NCBI GenBank assembly: GCA_019638695.1
Contig: JAHBTG010000023.1
Coordinates: 1-36,762 of the forward strand
DNA: 36,762 nucleotides
From: Bacteroidota bacterium
GTDB taxonomy: Bacteria > Bacteroidota > Bacteroidia > J057 > JAJTIE01
Direction: 5' to 3'
The notes below the pieces were generated by a model. It was not told the origin of the DNA. It searched no databases and worked only from the letters and a program-made list of their open reading frames with translations. Positions 7,062 to 15,331 of the stretch are shown here, piece by piece. A program made the translations under genes and the position numbers. Positions within the stretch are counted from its first letter, which is position 1. Each line of letters starts with the position of its first letter.

Positions 7062-8381
7062 ATGAATATTTCTGTGATTGGCACCGGATATGTTGGACTG
7101 GTAACCGGTGTATGTTTTGCTGAAAGCGGCAACAATGTGATCTGTGTAGATAATGACCCCGAAAAACTCAGGATACTGCACAGCGGGGACATTCCTATTT
7201 ATGAGCCGGGTCTGAAACCACTCTTTGACCGCAACGTCAAGGAAGGCCGCCTGCACTTTACCAACGATCTGAAGCATGCCGTAGACAACTCGGACATCAT
7301 ATTCCTGGCACTGCCCACTCCCCCTATGGAAGACGGCTCTGCAGACCTCAAATATGTGCTGGGCGTGGCCTCGGATATTGCCGGCCTGCTGACAGACTAC
7401 CGCGTACTGGTCAACAAAAGTACCGTACCCGTAGGCACTGCCGACAAGGTGCGGGAAGCAGTAGCCGCCAAGACCCAGGTGCCGTTCGACGTCGTATCCA
7501 ACCCCGAGTTCCTGCGGGAAGGCTGGGCAGTAGAAGACTTCATGAAGCCCGACCGCGTGGTTGTGGGTACCCGCAGCGACCGTGCCCGCCAGATGATGGA
7601 CCAGCTGTACAAGCCGTTCGTGCGCAGCGGCAACCCGGTTATTTTTATGGACGAACGCAGTTCTGAAATGACCAAATATGCCGCCAACAGCTTCCTGGCC
7701 ACCAAGATCACCTTCATGAACGAAGTAGCCAACCTGTGTGAACGGGTAGGCGCTAATGTAGACCTGGTACGCAAAGGCATAGGCACCGATACCCGTATCG
7801 GTAACCGCTTCCTGTTTGCCGGCGTGGGCTATGGCGGCAGCTGCTTCCCCAAAGATGTGCAGGCCCTGCATTTCACCGCCAACGAATATGGTTACCGATT
7901 CCAGATACTGGATGCGGTAATGGAAGTCAACGAGCGACAGAAGTCCGTTATCGTCCAGAAGATCCAGCAGGTATTCGGCAAAGACCTCAAAGGCAAGAAG
8001 TTTGCCATGTGGGGGCTTGCCTTCAAACCCAATACGGACGACATCCGGGAAGCACCTGCACTGGTGATCATCAACGCCCTTAAGGAACTGGGAGCGGAGA
8101 TCACGGCCTTTGACCCGGAAGCCATGGCTGCCGTAAAGAAATACTACCCCAACCTGGGCATTACCTATGCGGACAGCATGATGAGTGCGCTGGACGGTGC
8201 GGATGCACTTCTGGTCGTCACGGAATGGAACGAGTTCCGCGGTGCGGACCTGCAGCAGGTCAAGGCCAAACTCAAGACACCCGTGCTGTTTGACGGTCGC
8301 AACGTATTTGAGCCGGAAGAAGCCCAGCAGGCAGGATTCCTCTATTACTCCATCGGCCGCCTGCCGGTGGATGGCCGATAG
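7062..8381 (+). CDS. ugd: UDP-glucose 6-dehydrogenase
   Basis: This 439-residue NAD-dependent dehydrogenase oxidises UDP-glucose to UDP-glucuronate in two steps, supplying uronic acids for capsule, exopolysaccharide or glycolipid. The start at 7062 puts the Rossmann motif at the very N-terminus (VIGTGYVG, residues 5-12). Further signatures are LPTPPMEDGSADL, NKSTVPVGTAD, VVSNPEFLREGWAVEDFMKPDR (split here by family convention), EMTKYAANSFLATKITFMNE and the catalytic GGSCFPKD with Cys261. The C-terminal UDP-binding domain has FAMWGLAFKPNTDDIREAPA. Length is normal. The same-strand downstream neighbours are the LTA-synthase-like gene (69-nt gap) and a lipid kinase. The longer frame from 6897 runs across the divergent gene's start and is not coding. 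Confidence 0.96.
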   Translation: MNISVIGTGYVGLVTGVCFAESGNNVICVDNDPEKLRILHSGDIPIYEPGLKPLFDRNVKEGRLHFTNDLKHAVDNSDIIFLALPTPPMEDGSADLKYVLGVASDIAGLLTDYRVLVNKSTVPVGTADKVREAVAAKTQVPFDVVSNPEFLREGWAVEDFMKPDRVVVGTRSDRARQMMDQLYKPFVRSGNPVIFMDERSSEMTKYAANSFLATKITFMNEVANLCERVGANVDLVRKGIGTDTRIGNRFLFAGVGYGGSCFPKDVQALHFTANEYGYRFQILDAVMEVNERQKSVIVQKIQQVFGKDLKGKKFAMWGLAFKPNTDDIREAPALVIINALKELGAEITAFDPEAMAAVKKYYPNLGITYADSMMSALDGADALLVVTEWNEFRGADLQQVKAKLKTPVLFDGRNVFEPEEAQQAGFLYYSIGRLPVDGR

Positions 8382-8401
8382 TGCCGCTTCGTGTCTGGTG
8401 A

Positions 8402-8431
8402 TTGCAGGCCTTAGGGACTATGCGTATTTTG
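8402..8431 (+). promoter_or_regulatory. Candidate promoter of the LTA-synthase-like gene
   Basis: TTG at 8402-8404 is followed after 20 bp by TATTTTG at 8425-8431, one base short of the full TAnnTTTG. Spacing is right for a Bacteroidota promoter and would put the start site near 8436, about 15 nt before the ATG. The fit is good but not perfect. Confidence 0.4.
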
Positions 8432-8450
8432 CATATCTCCAGCTGTTGTT

Positions 8451-10442
8451 ATGGACGACGAACCTTTACCTGGCAAACGACAAAACGTCTTTAAGACTGC
8501 CCTGCACAAGATCCCCGCGCGTCTGAAATGGGTAGCAGGAGTGTGGGTACTGGGCCTGCTAGTCAACCAGTTCCTGCGGTGGGTCCTATACCTGGTCAAT
8601 CCGGGCGAGTTCGCCGAGATCGACCTGTCCGGCATACTGCCGGTGACAGGCACCGCTCTGCGGTTTGACCTGGCTACACTTACGCTTACACAAGGCCTTC
8701 TGGCTGTTGCGGTATTACTACCTCTGCGGGCTACTCACCCGGGATATTACCCAAGAGTATGGGCCTTGCTGGCCACATTGTCCGCACTCCCCATGCTGTT
8801 GCTGAATGGGGCCGATATTGCCTACTTCCCCTTCACACACCGCCGCAGTACATATGAACTGGCAACCATGACCCGGGAAGTAGGGCAGCTCAGCGGCAGC
8901 TTTATGCTGGAATACTGGTGGCTGACCCTGCTGATATCCGGGCTATGTGTGGCTTACTTCTGGCTTACGTGGCGTTTAGGGCGCCATACGGCACCGGCAG
9001 CAGATACCCCCAGAGCGCTGTGGCAGCCTATAGCCTGGTGTTTGCTGGTAACCGGGTTGCTCTTTCTTGCCTACAGGGGTGGGTTGCAACAGGTACCCTT
9101 GCGGCCGGCAGATGCGTTCAGGCACCGGCATTTTGTAGCGGGGCACCTGGCTTCCAATTCTGTCTTTACGATCTACCATAGCCTGACCCAGCCCCCGGAA
9201 GCCGGACTGGCACTTGACAACCAGGGAACGCTCCCTTTGGCGCGTTATATGGTAGCAAGTACCGGTGAAGTATTCCCCGACAATGCGTATACCTTCTGGC
9301 GCAAACGCACGACCCAGGGCCCTCCCCGTCGCCTCAATGTAGTGGTCATTCTCCTGGAGAGCTTCTCAGCCACTTATGTGGGCGCACTGAACCATGCCCC
9401 TGCGGATAAAAGTCTGACACCGCACCTGGATGCCCTGTGCCGCAAAGGATTGCTGTTCACCAGCTTCTATGCCAATGGCAGCCGCAGTGCAGAAGTATTC
9501 CCGGCCATACTGAACGGATTGCCGGATATGTATGCCAGGCCCATTATTGGTTCAGATATGGAAACACACTACCCGCACGGACTGGGGCACATCCTGAGGC
9601 AACAGGGATATACTACCGCCATGTTCCATGGGGGACGGAACGGCTCCCTGGGGCTGGACACCTATGCCCGGTTCAGTGGCATTACCTACTACTATGGCAA
9701 GAATGAATACCCCGAAGCGCTGAGAGACGATGATGACAACGGCGCCTGGGGTATCCATGACGGCCCATTCCTCCACTATGCCGCAAGTAAATTCAGGCAA
9801 CTGGCGCCTCCTTATTATACCGTGCTGTTCACTCTCAGCAGCCACCACCCCTTTGTGTATCCCAAAGGAGTATACCCGGATATAGACGAGCGCAAGGACC
9901 TGAGGCCCTTTGAAAAGACAGTGCTGTATACAGACCGCAGCTTGGGCAGGTTCATGCAGCAGATGGCTACACTCCCGGAACATGACAGCACTGTGTACCT
10001 TATCACGGCGGATCATAGCTTCAACCAGCCGGGAGACCCGCTGCCTCCCTTCCCGGAGAATTATCGCATCCCGTTGCTCATCTATGCCCCCAAACTGATA
10101 CCTACGGGCATTACAGAAGTGCCGGGCACCCAGGTGAATATTCCCGCCACAGTATTACAGCTGCTCAACATCCCTGCCAGCTACGCCGCTATGGGCGCTT
10201 CTTTGCTGGATAGCTCCGCTTTTCATTTTGCCATCAACCATTACAGCAATCTCTACAGTTTTGAAACCCGGGAATGGGCATGGTTAACCAATTTCGAGGA
10301 TTATAATCAATACATGCGCCGGGAAGGAACCACATGGACCTCTGCCCCATCTATGCCACAAAACCTGCAACAAAAGATGCGGGCATTTCTCCTGCAAGCC
10401 TATTATAGTGTGCGTCACAATCGTATTGCACCCAAACCCTGA
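8451..10442 (+). CDS. LTA synthase/OpgB family membrane sulfatase-fold transferase
   Basis: This 663-residue protein has about five N-terminal transmembrane helices (residues ~25-215) followed by a large periplasmic alkaline-phosphatase-superfamily domain. The first metal-binding site is in VVVILLESFSATY (Glu near residue 299). The nucleophile region is NGSRSAE (residues 342-348), with Ser344 or Ser346 in place of the Thr of LtaS and OpgB. GIHDGPFLHY and the second metal site TADHSFN (Asp-His near 520) follow. Relatives transfer phosphoglycerol from phosphatidylglycerol to teichoic acid (LtaS) or osmoregulated glucans (OpgB), releasing diacylglycerol. The substrate in Bacteroidota is unknown; phosphoethanolamine transfer or hydrolysis are alternatives. 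A diacylglycerol-kinase-type gene lies 161 nt downstream on the same strand. Confidence 0.85.
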   Translation: MDDEPLPGKRQNVFKTALHKIPARLKWVAGVWVLGLLVNQFLRWVLYLVNPGEFAEIDLSGILPVTGTALRFDLATLTLTQGLLAVAVLLPLRATHPGYYPRVWALLATLSALPMLLLNGADIAYFPFTHRRSTYELATMTREVGQLSGSFMLEYWWLTLLISGLCVAYFWLTWRLGRHTAPAADTPRALWQPIAWCLLVTGLLFLAYRGGLQQVPLRPADAFRHRHFVAGHLASNSVFTIYHSLTQPPEAGLALDNQGTLPLARYMVASTGEVFPDNAYTFWRKRTTQGPPRRLNVVVILLESFSATYVGALNHAPADKSLTPHLDALCRKGLLFTSFYANGSRSAEVFPAILNGLPDMYARPIIGSDMETHYPHGLGHILRQQGYTTAMFHGGRNGSLGLDTYARFSGITYYYGKNEYPEALRDDDDNGAWGIHDGPFLHYAASKFRQLAPPYYTVLFTLSSHHPFVYPKGVYPDIDERKDLRPFEKTVLYTDRSLGRFMQQMATLPEHDSTVYLITADHSFNQPGDPLPPFPENYRIPLLIYAPKLIPTGITEVPGTQVNIPATVLQLLNIPASYAAMGASLLDSSAFHFAINHYSNLYSFETREWAWLTNFEDYNQYMRREGTTWTSAPSMPQNLQQKMRAFLLQAYYSVRHNRIAPKP

Positions 10443-10603
10443 GGTAATGACACAGAAGTTCACACCTACAACGGTATCAGCCGCCCAGGGCACCCACTGT
10501 CTCAAACCTTACTTTTTATCAAGGTCCAACAGGGGCGCATATCTGCAGGCGGAGACACATGGGAAAACACTCATCCGGTAGAAATGGGTAATCAGTGCCA
10601 ACC

Positions 10604-11521
10604 ATGACCCCTCTGTATGATAAAGTGCTGGTCTACTGGAATGTGCGGGCCGGACAACCCGGCAGCACACGCCCCCGGCAAGTGCGGCAGTGGCTGGAGC
10701 AGCGGTGCCGCCAGGTGAGCTGGATATGGTGCGGACGCGGGTACCCGTCGGCAGGAACGGAACTGGAAACCGCCATACGATCGGGAGGTCTGCAACTGGT
10801 AGTAGCCGCAGGCGGCGACGGCACGCTACATTATACGGCAGCCCTGCTTGCGCATACCGGCATCGCTATGGCCATATTACCCTGCGGCACAGGCAATGGC
10901 ATAGCCCGGCACTATGGCATCCCGCTGAAGCTGCACCGGGGGCTGAAGCTACTGGAGCACGGCCGGATACAGGCTGTAGACCTGGGCCAACTGGACCAAA
11001 CGATATTTATGGGCTTTATGGGGCTGGGACTGGATGCCGTGGTAGCCAGCGCATTTGAAACCACGCCGGGGAAACGGAACTTCCGAAAATACCTCCGGCT
11101 GAGCATCCGGGCGCTGAGACACTACCGACCGGTCCCGGTACACATTCAATTACCGGATGAGGGCACGGTACACATAGAAACCCAGGCGCTTCTGTTCAAT
11201 ATCACCATCACCAGCCAGTTTGGCAGCGGTGCCCGCATAGCAGCTGGCGCCACCGCCACGGATGGCCTGCTGGACGTATGCGTGCTGCGCAAGCACCCGC
11301 TCCCGGCAAGCCTTCTGCTGGCAGTGCGGCTCTTCAGGGGCACGTTAACAGGTAGCCGCTACTACAAGCATATCCGGGCAAAAACACTGGTGCTCACTTG
11401 CGATACACCCTGTCCCCTGCAACTGGACGGAGAACCGTATCCCGCCTGGACAGGCACACAACAAGTACGCTGCTTCCCCGGGTCATTACAACTGGTGGTA
11501 CCCCGGGATCACAGTTTCTAA
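10604..11521 (+). CDS. Diacylglycerol kinase catalytic-domain lipid kinase (DgkB/YegS type)
   Basis: This 305-residue soluble lipid kinase of the DAGK_cat family phosphorylates diacylglycerol or related lipids. I choose ATG 10604 over the in-frame GTG at 10595. The nucleotide-binding core is VVAAGGDGTLHYTAALL, with the GGDGT signature near residue 70, then ILPCGTGNGIARHYGIP. The C-terminal beta domain contains FMGFMGLGLDAVVASAFE, NITITSQFGSGARIAAGA with DGLLDVCVLRKHPL, and LQLDGEPY, all family landmarks. Phosphatidate formation would return diacylglycerol to phospholipid synthesis, which suits the upstream phosphoglycerol-transferase-like gene. Many Bacteroidota make sphingolipids, so a sphingoid-base or ceramide kinase is an alternative. 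The gene converges with the next one, 8 bp between stops. Confidence 0.88.
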   Translation: MTPLYDKVLVYWNVRAGQPGSTRPRQVRQWLEQRCRQVSWIWCGRGYPSAGTELETAIRSGGLQLVVAAGGDGTLHYTAALLAHTGIAMAILPCGTGNGIARHYGIPLKLHRGLKLLEHGRIQAVDLGQLDQTIFMGFMGLGLDAVVASAFETTPGKRNFRKYLRLSIRALRHYRPVPVHIQLPDEGTVHIETQALLFNITITSQFGSGARIAAGATATDGLLDVCVLRKHPLPASLLLAVRLFRGTLTGSRYYKHIRAKTLVLTCDTPCPLQLDGEPYPAWTGTQQVRCFPGSLQLVVPRDHSF

Positions 11522-11529
11522 CGTGTGTA

Positions 11530-12417
11530 CTACCGCACCACCGGCACCAGCCCCCTGACGCCCATATCCACAGGATTCTCGCCCAAGGTAGGTTCCCAAA
11601 GGCCATTGCCATTGGGGTCGTTCCACTCAAAACTGTTATTGACAGAGAAGCGGGTTTCTATGGAAACATCCCCGGTCTCATTGCCGGTGATGACCAGCGG
11701 AGGATCAAACATACCGGTTACCACACAGGAACCCTGCGGGATAGGCGAGGTATCGGCAATCGGGTTCACCACAGTAGTTGCGGCACTGCTCCCTGTATCC
11801 AGGTTGGTGTAATGGGGAGACAGGTCTGTATAGAAAGCCCAGAATCCCTGCAGGCGGTTGCCGTTGACGTGTATCTGTTCCCCGCCTTCGGTGATGTTCC
11901 CCACATAGTTGCGATATCCCAGGTAAGAGCGCAGCACGCCGATGCCATCCAGGTCGCCGGCAGGTGTGCCCGGCACATGCAGGGCGATACTCCCCTGCTG
12001 GTAGGCCAGAGACACCCGGATATACTGGTAAGTACCAGGGGGCACGTTGCGCAGCGAAATACGCACATATTCACTCCCCTGGCCTGCATAGGTCAGTTTA
12101 CTCATATCAATAGCCTGCGCGCCCCCGGCTGTAGTGCTGGGGCTATTATACAGCACCGCGCCTTCTCCCAGCTGTGTATGCGCTGTGGGCGCCAGCTCAA
12201 TATAATGCACCGCCATAGCCGCCACTTCCGGCGTCTGGGCCGCATTCCCGGCGCCAATACTACTGGGATTACCCAGGTTATCCAACCGCACCTGGTTTTC
12301 ATCAAATACCATGTAGAACACCAGTGCAGGATCCTGCTGGGTCACCGCCTCATCTTTCTGGCAACTCCACAACAGGCTTACTCCCAAAAGCAAGCCTAAA
12401 ACGATAACTTTATTCAT
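11530..12417 (-). CDS. Secreted lipoprotein of unknown function (MbnP-like architecture possible)
   Basis: I place the start at 12417, giving a short SpII signal (MNKVIVLGLLLGVSLLWSC) with the lipid-modified Cys at residue 19 and a 295-residue precursor. The mature protein is beta-rich. It has an early segment LVFYMVFDENQVRL, then VAAMAVHYIELAP, a serine/threonine-rich loop, VRISLRNVPPGTYQYIRVSLAY and LQGFWAFYTDL. It ends in SIETRFSVNNSFEW with an acidic, Asp/Asn-rich loop (WNDPNGNGLWEP) that could bind calcium. The 'vPpGtYqyIrvsl' block and overall order faintly recall MbnP-type metal-associated proteins, but I cannot confirm this. The gene stands alone: 105 nt separate it from the gene upstream, and it faces the lipid-kinase gene tail to tail. 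Confidence 0.65.
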   Translation of the reverse strand: MNKVIVLGLLLGVSLLWSCQKDEAVTQQDPALVFYMVFDENQVRLDNLGNPSSIGAGNAAQTPEVAAMAVHYIELAPTAHTQLGEGAVLYNSPSTTAGGAQAIDMSKLTYAGQGSEYVRISLRNVPPGTYQYIRVSLAYQQGSIALHVPGTPAGDLDGIGVLRSYLGYRNYVGNITEGGEQIHVNGNRLQGFWAFYTDLSPHYTNLDTGSSAATTVVNPIADTSPIPQGSCVVTGMFDPPLVITGNETGDVSIETRFSVNNSFEWNDPNGNGLWEPTLGENPVDMGVRGLVPVVR

Positions 12418-12522
12418 ATAGCCGACAGATTTTGCCCAAATATCTCTATTTTCCTGTATAGTCTTTATCAAAACACGGACGCCTCCGATAACAACCGCGG
12501 CTAATCCAGCAGCCCATATGCA

Positions 12523-12882
12523 CTAGTCATAGTCATAGATAGACGGCTCCTGCCTGGGCACCTCAAACTCTCCGGAGTAATCTTTATTCTTATAGCGAAA
12601 GTTGTATTTGTAACGCCCCGGGGCAAACTTGGCCAGGTATAATTGCACCCCATATTCGCCTTGCTTACGCACTGCAGAATGGAACCATACCTTCTTGCCA
12701 TACTTGTCCCGCACCGTAAATTCTATCAGGCCCTCAAAGCGCACCCAGTACCTGATCACATAGCTGGAATCCTCTATCCCGCTGGAGATCTCATAAAACT
12801 CCATGCGGTCCTGGGCCTGCATGGACCAGATACCCCCGGTAACAAACAGTACGGGTAATACGATACCGGCCAGCGTTTTCAT
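12523..12882 (-). CDS. Small secreted beta-sandwich protein, unknown function
   Basis: The frame is longer, but a start at 12882 gives a clean signal peptide (MKTLAGIVLPVLFVTGGIWS with cleavage near MQAQ) and a 119-residue precursor. The mature protein is about 95 residues, with the pattern IEFTVRDKYGKKVWFHS, QGEYGVQLYLAKFAPGRYKY and YSGEFEV. This succession of strands resembles the FlgD-Ig/T9SS C-terminal-domain style of sandwich ('f.v.d..G..v......geY.v.ld...l..G.Y.y.f'), here as a free-standing protein. It ends in YDYD. It lies 34 nt downstream of the crotonase gene on the same strand, so it is probably the last gene of the comEC run. Confidence 0.6.
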   Translation of the reverse strand: MKTLAGIVLPVLFVTGGIWSMQAQDRMEFYEISSGIEDSSYVIRYWVRFEGLIEFTVRDKYGKKVWFHSAVRKQGEYGVQLYLAKFAPGRYKYNFRYKNKDYSGEFEVPRQEPSIYDYD

Positions 12883-12916
12883 CACTTGAATGATACGGGA
12901 ATGCAGACAAATGGTT

Positions 12917-13699
12917 CTACCACTCCACGGGCTTGTTATCCAGCCACGCCTGAATGCCGATCTCAAACTCAACCGTCTTGCGGCTGTGAGCACCTATGCG
13001 GGCGGCAAAACCCAGTGCATCATTGGCGGGCATATCCGGCACATCTGCCAGCAGGCGCTTCAGCAACTCCAGGGTACCGGGACTATGGGTAACGCACAAC
13101 TGCCGGGCAAACTCCCGGGTAACCTCGGCAAGCTGCCCGGCAGGCACCAGCTGATCTATCATCCCCAGCGCCCGGGCCTCTTCGGCAGCAAAGACCCGTC
13201 CGCTCAGGAGCACCCGCCGCATCACGGCAGGGGCGAGGCGAGCGGGTAATAACGCAACTTCCAATGCAGGCACAAACCCCCAGCAGACATCCGTGTAACC
13301 CATCTGTGCCGTATCATCTGCCAGCACAAAATCACACATCATGGCCAGCGTACAACCACCGCCCAGCGCCTTTCCGCATACCTGCGCGATCACAGGTTTC
13401 TTATGCCGCCGAATGCGCAGGAACAACTCGGCCAGGTGTCCATTATCCAGCAACTGATCTTCCAGCGGACGAGGCTGCAAGTCCTGCAGGTGATGGATAT
13501 CCATCCCCCCGCAAAAAGCATCGCCATGCCCTGTGAGGACAATCACCTTCACCCGGGGATCGGTCTCCGCCGCGGCAAGGGCTTCCTTCAGCTCCCGGAT
13601 CAAGGCATAATCCAGTGCATTATCCTGTCCCGGGCGGTTCAGCTCCAGTGTGGCCACCCGCTGAGTAATATCCACCTTCACTATTTTCTCGGTTTCCAT
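12917..13699 (-). CDS. Enoyl-CoA hydratase/isomerase (crotonase) family protein
   Basis: A 260-residue crotonase-fold protein. The CoA/oxyanion-hole segments are clear: TGHGDAFCGGMDI (residues 56-68) and QVCGKALGGGC (106-116). The hydratase glutamates of rat enoyl-CoA hydratase are not conserved. The Glu144 position (GGGCEL in hydratases) is Thr117, and the Glu164 position (FGQPE) is Asp137 in MGYTD. It may therefore be an isomerase, lyase or other crotonase rather than a true hydratase. Length is normal, and the terminal helix ends in DNKPVEW. It starts 14 nt after the comEC stop on the same strand, with the small secreted protein following. Nothing in the neighbourhood indicates a specific fatty-acid or amino-acid pathway. 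Confidence 0.85.
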   Translation of the reverse strand: METEKIVKVDITQRVATLELNRPGQDNALDYALIRELKEALAAAETDPRVKVIVLTGHGDAFCGGMDIHHLQDLQPRPLEDQLLDNGHLAELFLRIRRHKKPVIAQVCGKALGGGCTLAMMCDFVLADDTAQMGYTDVCWGFVPALEVALLPARLAPAVMRRVLLSGRVFAAEEARALGMIDQLVPAGQLAEVTREFARQLCVTHSPGTLELLKRLLADVPDMPANDALGFAARIGAHSRKTVEFEIGIQAWLDNKPVEW

Positions 13700-13713
13700 A
13701 CAACAAAGTTATC

Positions 13714-15258
13714 CTAAACCACTGCTCCTGCAAGTACAGGCATCTGCCCCGTTTGCCGCCGCTGTATCCAGCGCCACAATACCGCCGTGCCTGCCGCCAG
13801 GGCAAGCGCCAGGAGCCATGCCTGGGGTTCTGTAAGGTGCAGCTGCAAGGCTCCTGTGCCGGGCAAAGAGGCCACCCAAACGGTAAACGCCTGCATAAAG
13901 ACGATTCCTTGTGTAAAGCACCAGGCAAGCACCTCGCCCACACCCGGCAGCCAGAAGAACAACAGCAGTGCCAGTCCTACCGGCATGAGCAACACCAGCA
14001 AGGGCAACAGCACCAGGTTGGCCAGCAGGAAATACAGGGGGAAATCTCCAAAATGCAGCAGCACCAAAGGCAGCGTGGCCACCTGTGCCGCCAGGCTGGC
14101 GGCGATCAGGCCCCAGCCATGCCGGACCAGCCAATAGCGGGGAGCAAAGAGCCGGTTCAAAGCATCGCCCAATGTAACCAGGCCGAATACGGCAGCATAG
14201 GAGAGTTGCAGACTCATAGAATACAAGAGTCGCACATCTGTCAGTACTTGCACCGTGAAACAAAAAGCAATGACATTCACCATAGATACCGGTCTCAACA
14301 GGCTATAGCCCAGCATCAGCGCGGCTGCCATAAATACCGCTCTGACAACTGAAGGCGAAAAGCCGGTGACCGCCGCATAAAAGATCATCAGCCCCAGGAT
14401 AAGCACCCGCTGGGGCCACAGCCATTTGCCCATAGGCAAAAAGCGCAATAACCAGCCGACCAACAATGCCAGCATGGAAAGATGATGCCCGGACAATGCC
14501 AGTATATGCGCCACCCCGCTCAGGGCAAACTGCTCCCGCAGCTCCCTGTTGAGGTCTGACTGCTGCCCCAGCAAAAGCGCCCTGCCCAAAGGGGCAACCT
14601 CCGCCGGCAGCACGTCATCCAGTTTGTGCGCCAGCTTATTCTGAGTGCGGGCAAAAGGCAGCATCATGCCACCACCCGGCAGGGACTGGAAACTCCGCAC
14701 CTGCAGCTTATGGGTAATACCCTTGCGGTGAAGGTATTGCTGGTAGCCATTGGTATCGGGCAGGGCAGTAAGCCGCCCGGTCATTACCCAGCGTGAACCC
14801 ACCAGCCAGTCATCCGGCTGTTGTCCCGCAGCACGGGGCAGGTAAGCCACTACTTCACCGGATAGCGGCTGCCAGGTGCCGTCTGCCAAACGGGTATGGA
14901 GCTGCACCCAGGTATAGTAGGCAAAACGGGTCTTGCGCAACTCGCGGGTTTGTTCCGCCTGCATTGTGAGCGGAGCCGACAACACATCTTCACCCAGGTG
15001 CATCACATTATCCGGACGGGTATGGTAAGCGATCCCATAAAGACCGGCCACCGCTGCGCACAGGAGTGCACCCACAGCCACCACATACCAGCCTCTTTGC
15101 TGCAGAAGCCACCCCAGCACCCCGCCGACCAGGGCCAGGCCACCCGTTGCAGCTGCCAGTCCAAAGCCATTCCCCCACACATCGGCTAACAGCAGCGTAC
15201 CCATGACCAGAAGGCCAATCACAACAAATGGATTCTGCTGCCAAAAGCGCATATACAA
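13714..15258 (-). CDS. comEC: ComEC/Rec2 family DNA-uptake channel, short form
   Basis: This 514-residue polytopic membrane protein forms the inner-membrane channel for single-stranded DNA uptake in competent bacteria. Three N-terminal helices (about 10-75) precede a DUF4131/OB-like periplasmic part (GEVVAYLPRAAGQQ, GSRWVMTGRLTALP). The Competence domain then begins at LGRALLLGQQSDLNRELREQ and has the signature GVAHILALSGHHLSMLALL, followed by about eight more helices. The C-terminal metallo-beta-lactamase domain of the Bacillus-type protein (about 775 residues) is absent; the protein ends soon after the last helix. ATG 15258 or 15252 could be the start. It is the first gene of a likely three-gene run with the crotonase and the small secreted protein. 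Confidence 0.88.
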   Translation of the reverse strand: MYMRFWQQNPFVVIGLLVMGTLLLADVWGNGFGLAAATGGLALVGGVLGWLLQQRGWYVVAVGALLCAAVAGLYGIAYHTRPDNVMHLGEDVLSAPLTMQAEQTRELRKTRFAYYTWVQLHTRLADGTWQPLSGEVVAYLPRAAGQQPDDWLVGSRWVMTGRLTALPDTNGYQQYLHRKGITHKLQVRSFQSLPGGGMMLPFARTQNKLAHKLDDVLPAEVAPLGRALLLGQQSDLNRELREQFALSGVAHILALSGHHLSMLALLVGWLLRFLPMGKWLWPQRVLILGLMIFYAAVTGFSPSVVRAVFMAAALMLGYSLLRPVSMVNVIAFCFTVQVLTDVRLLYSMSLQLSYAAVFGLVTLGDALNRLFAPRYWLVRHGWGLIAASLAAQVATLPLVLLHFGDFPLYFLLANLVLLPLLVLLMPVGLALLLFFWLPGVGEVLAWCFTQGIVFMQAFTVWVASLPGTGALQLHLTEPQAWLLALALAAGTAVLWRWIQRRQTGQMPVLAGAVV

Positions 15259-15274
15259 CTGCCCTTAATACAAA

Positions 15275-15301
15275 ACTCCCGCATGCATTACATGCGGGAG
15301 T
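15275..15301 (-). terminator. Hairpin terminator after the 15332-16174 gene
   Basis: A perfect 11-bp stem (15275-15285 with 15291-15301) closes a 5-nt loop. Read on the minus strand it is followed by TTTTG, a short U-tract. It lies 30 bp past the stop of the outer-membrane protein gene and just before the comEC start, so it probably separates the two transcripts. Confidence 0.7.
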
Positions 15302-15331
15302 ATATCTTGGAGGTACAAGGAAAGACGTTGT

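Noticed and set aside
8451-10442. True lipoteichoic acid synthase
   Set aside because: The waaA gene and outer-membrane proteins show a Gram-negative envelope. Only the enzyme family, not the LTA product, can be inferred.
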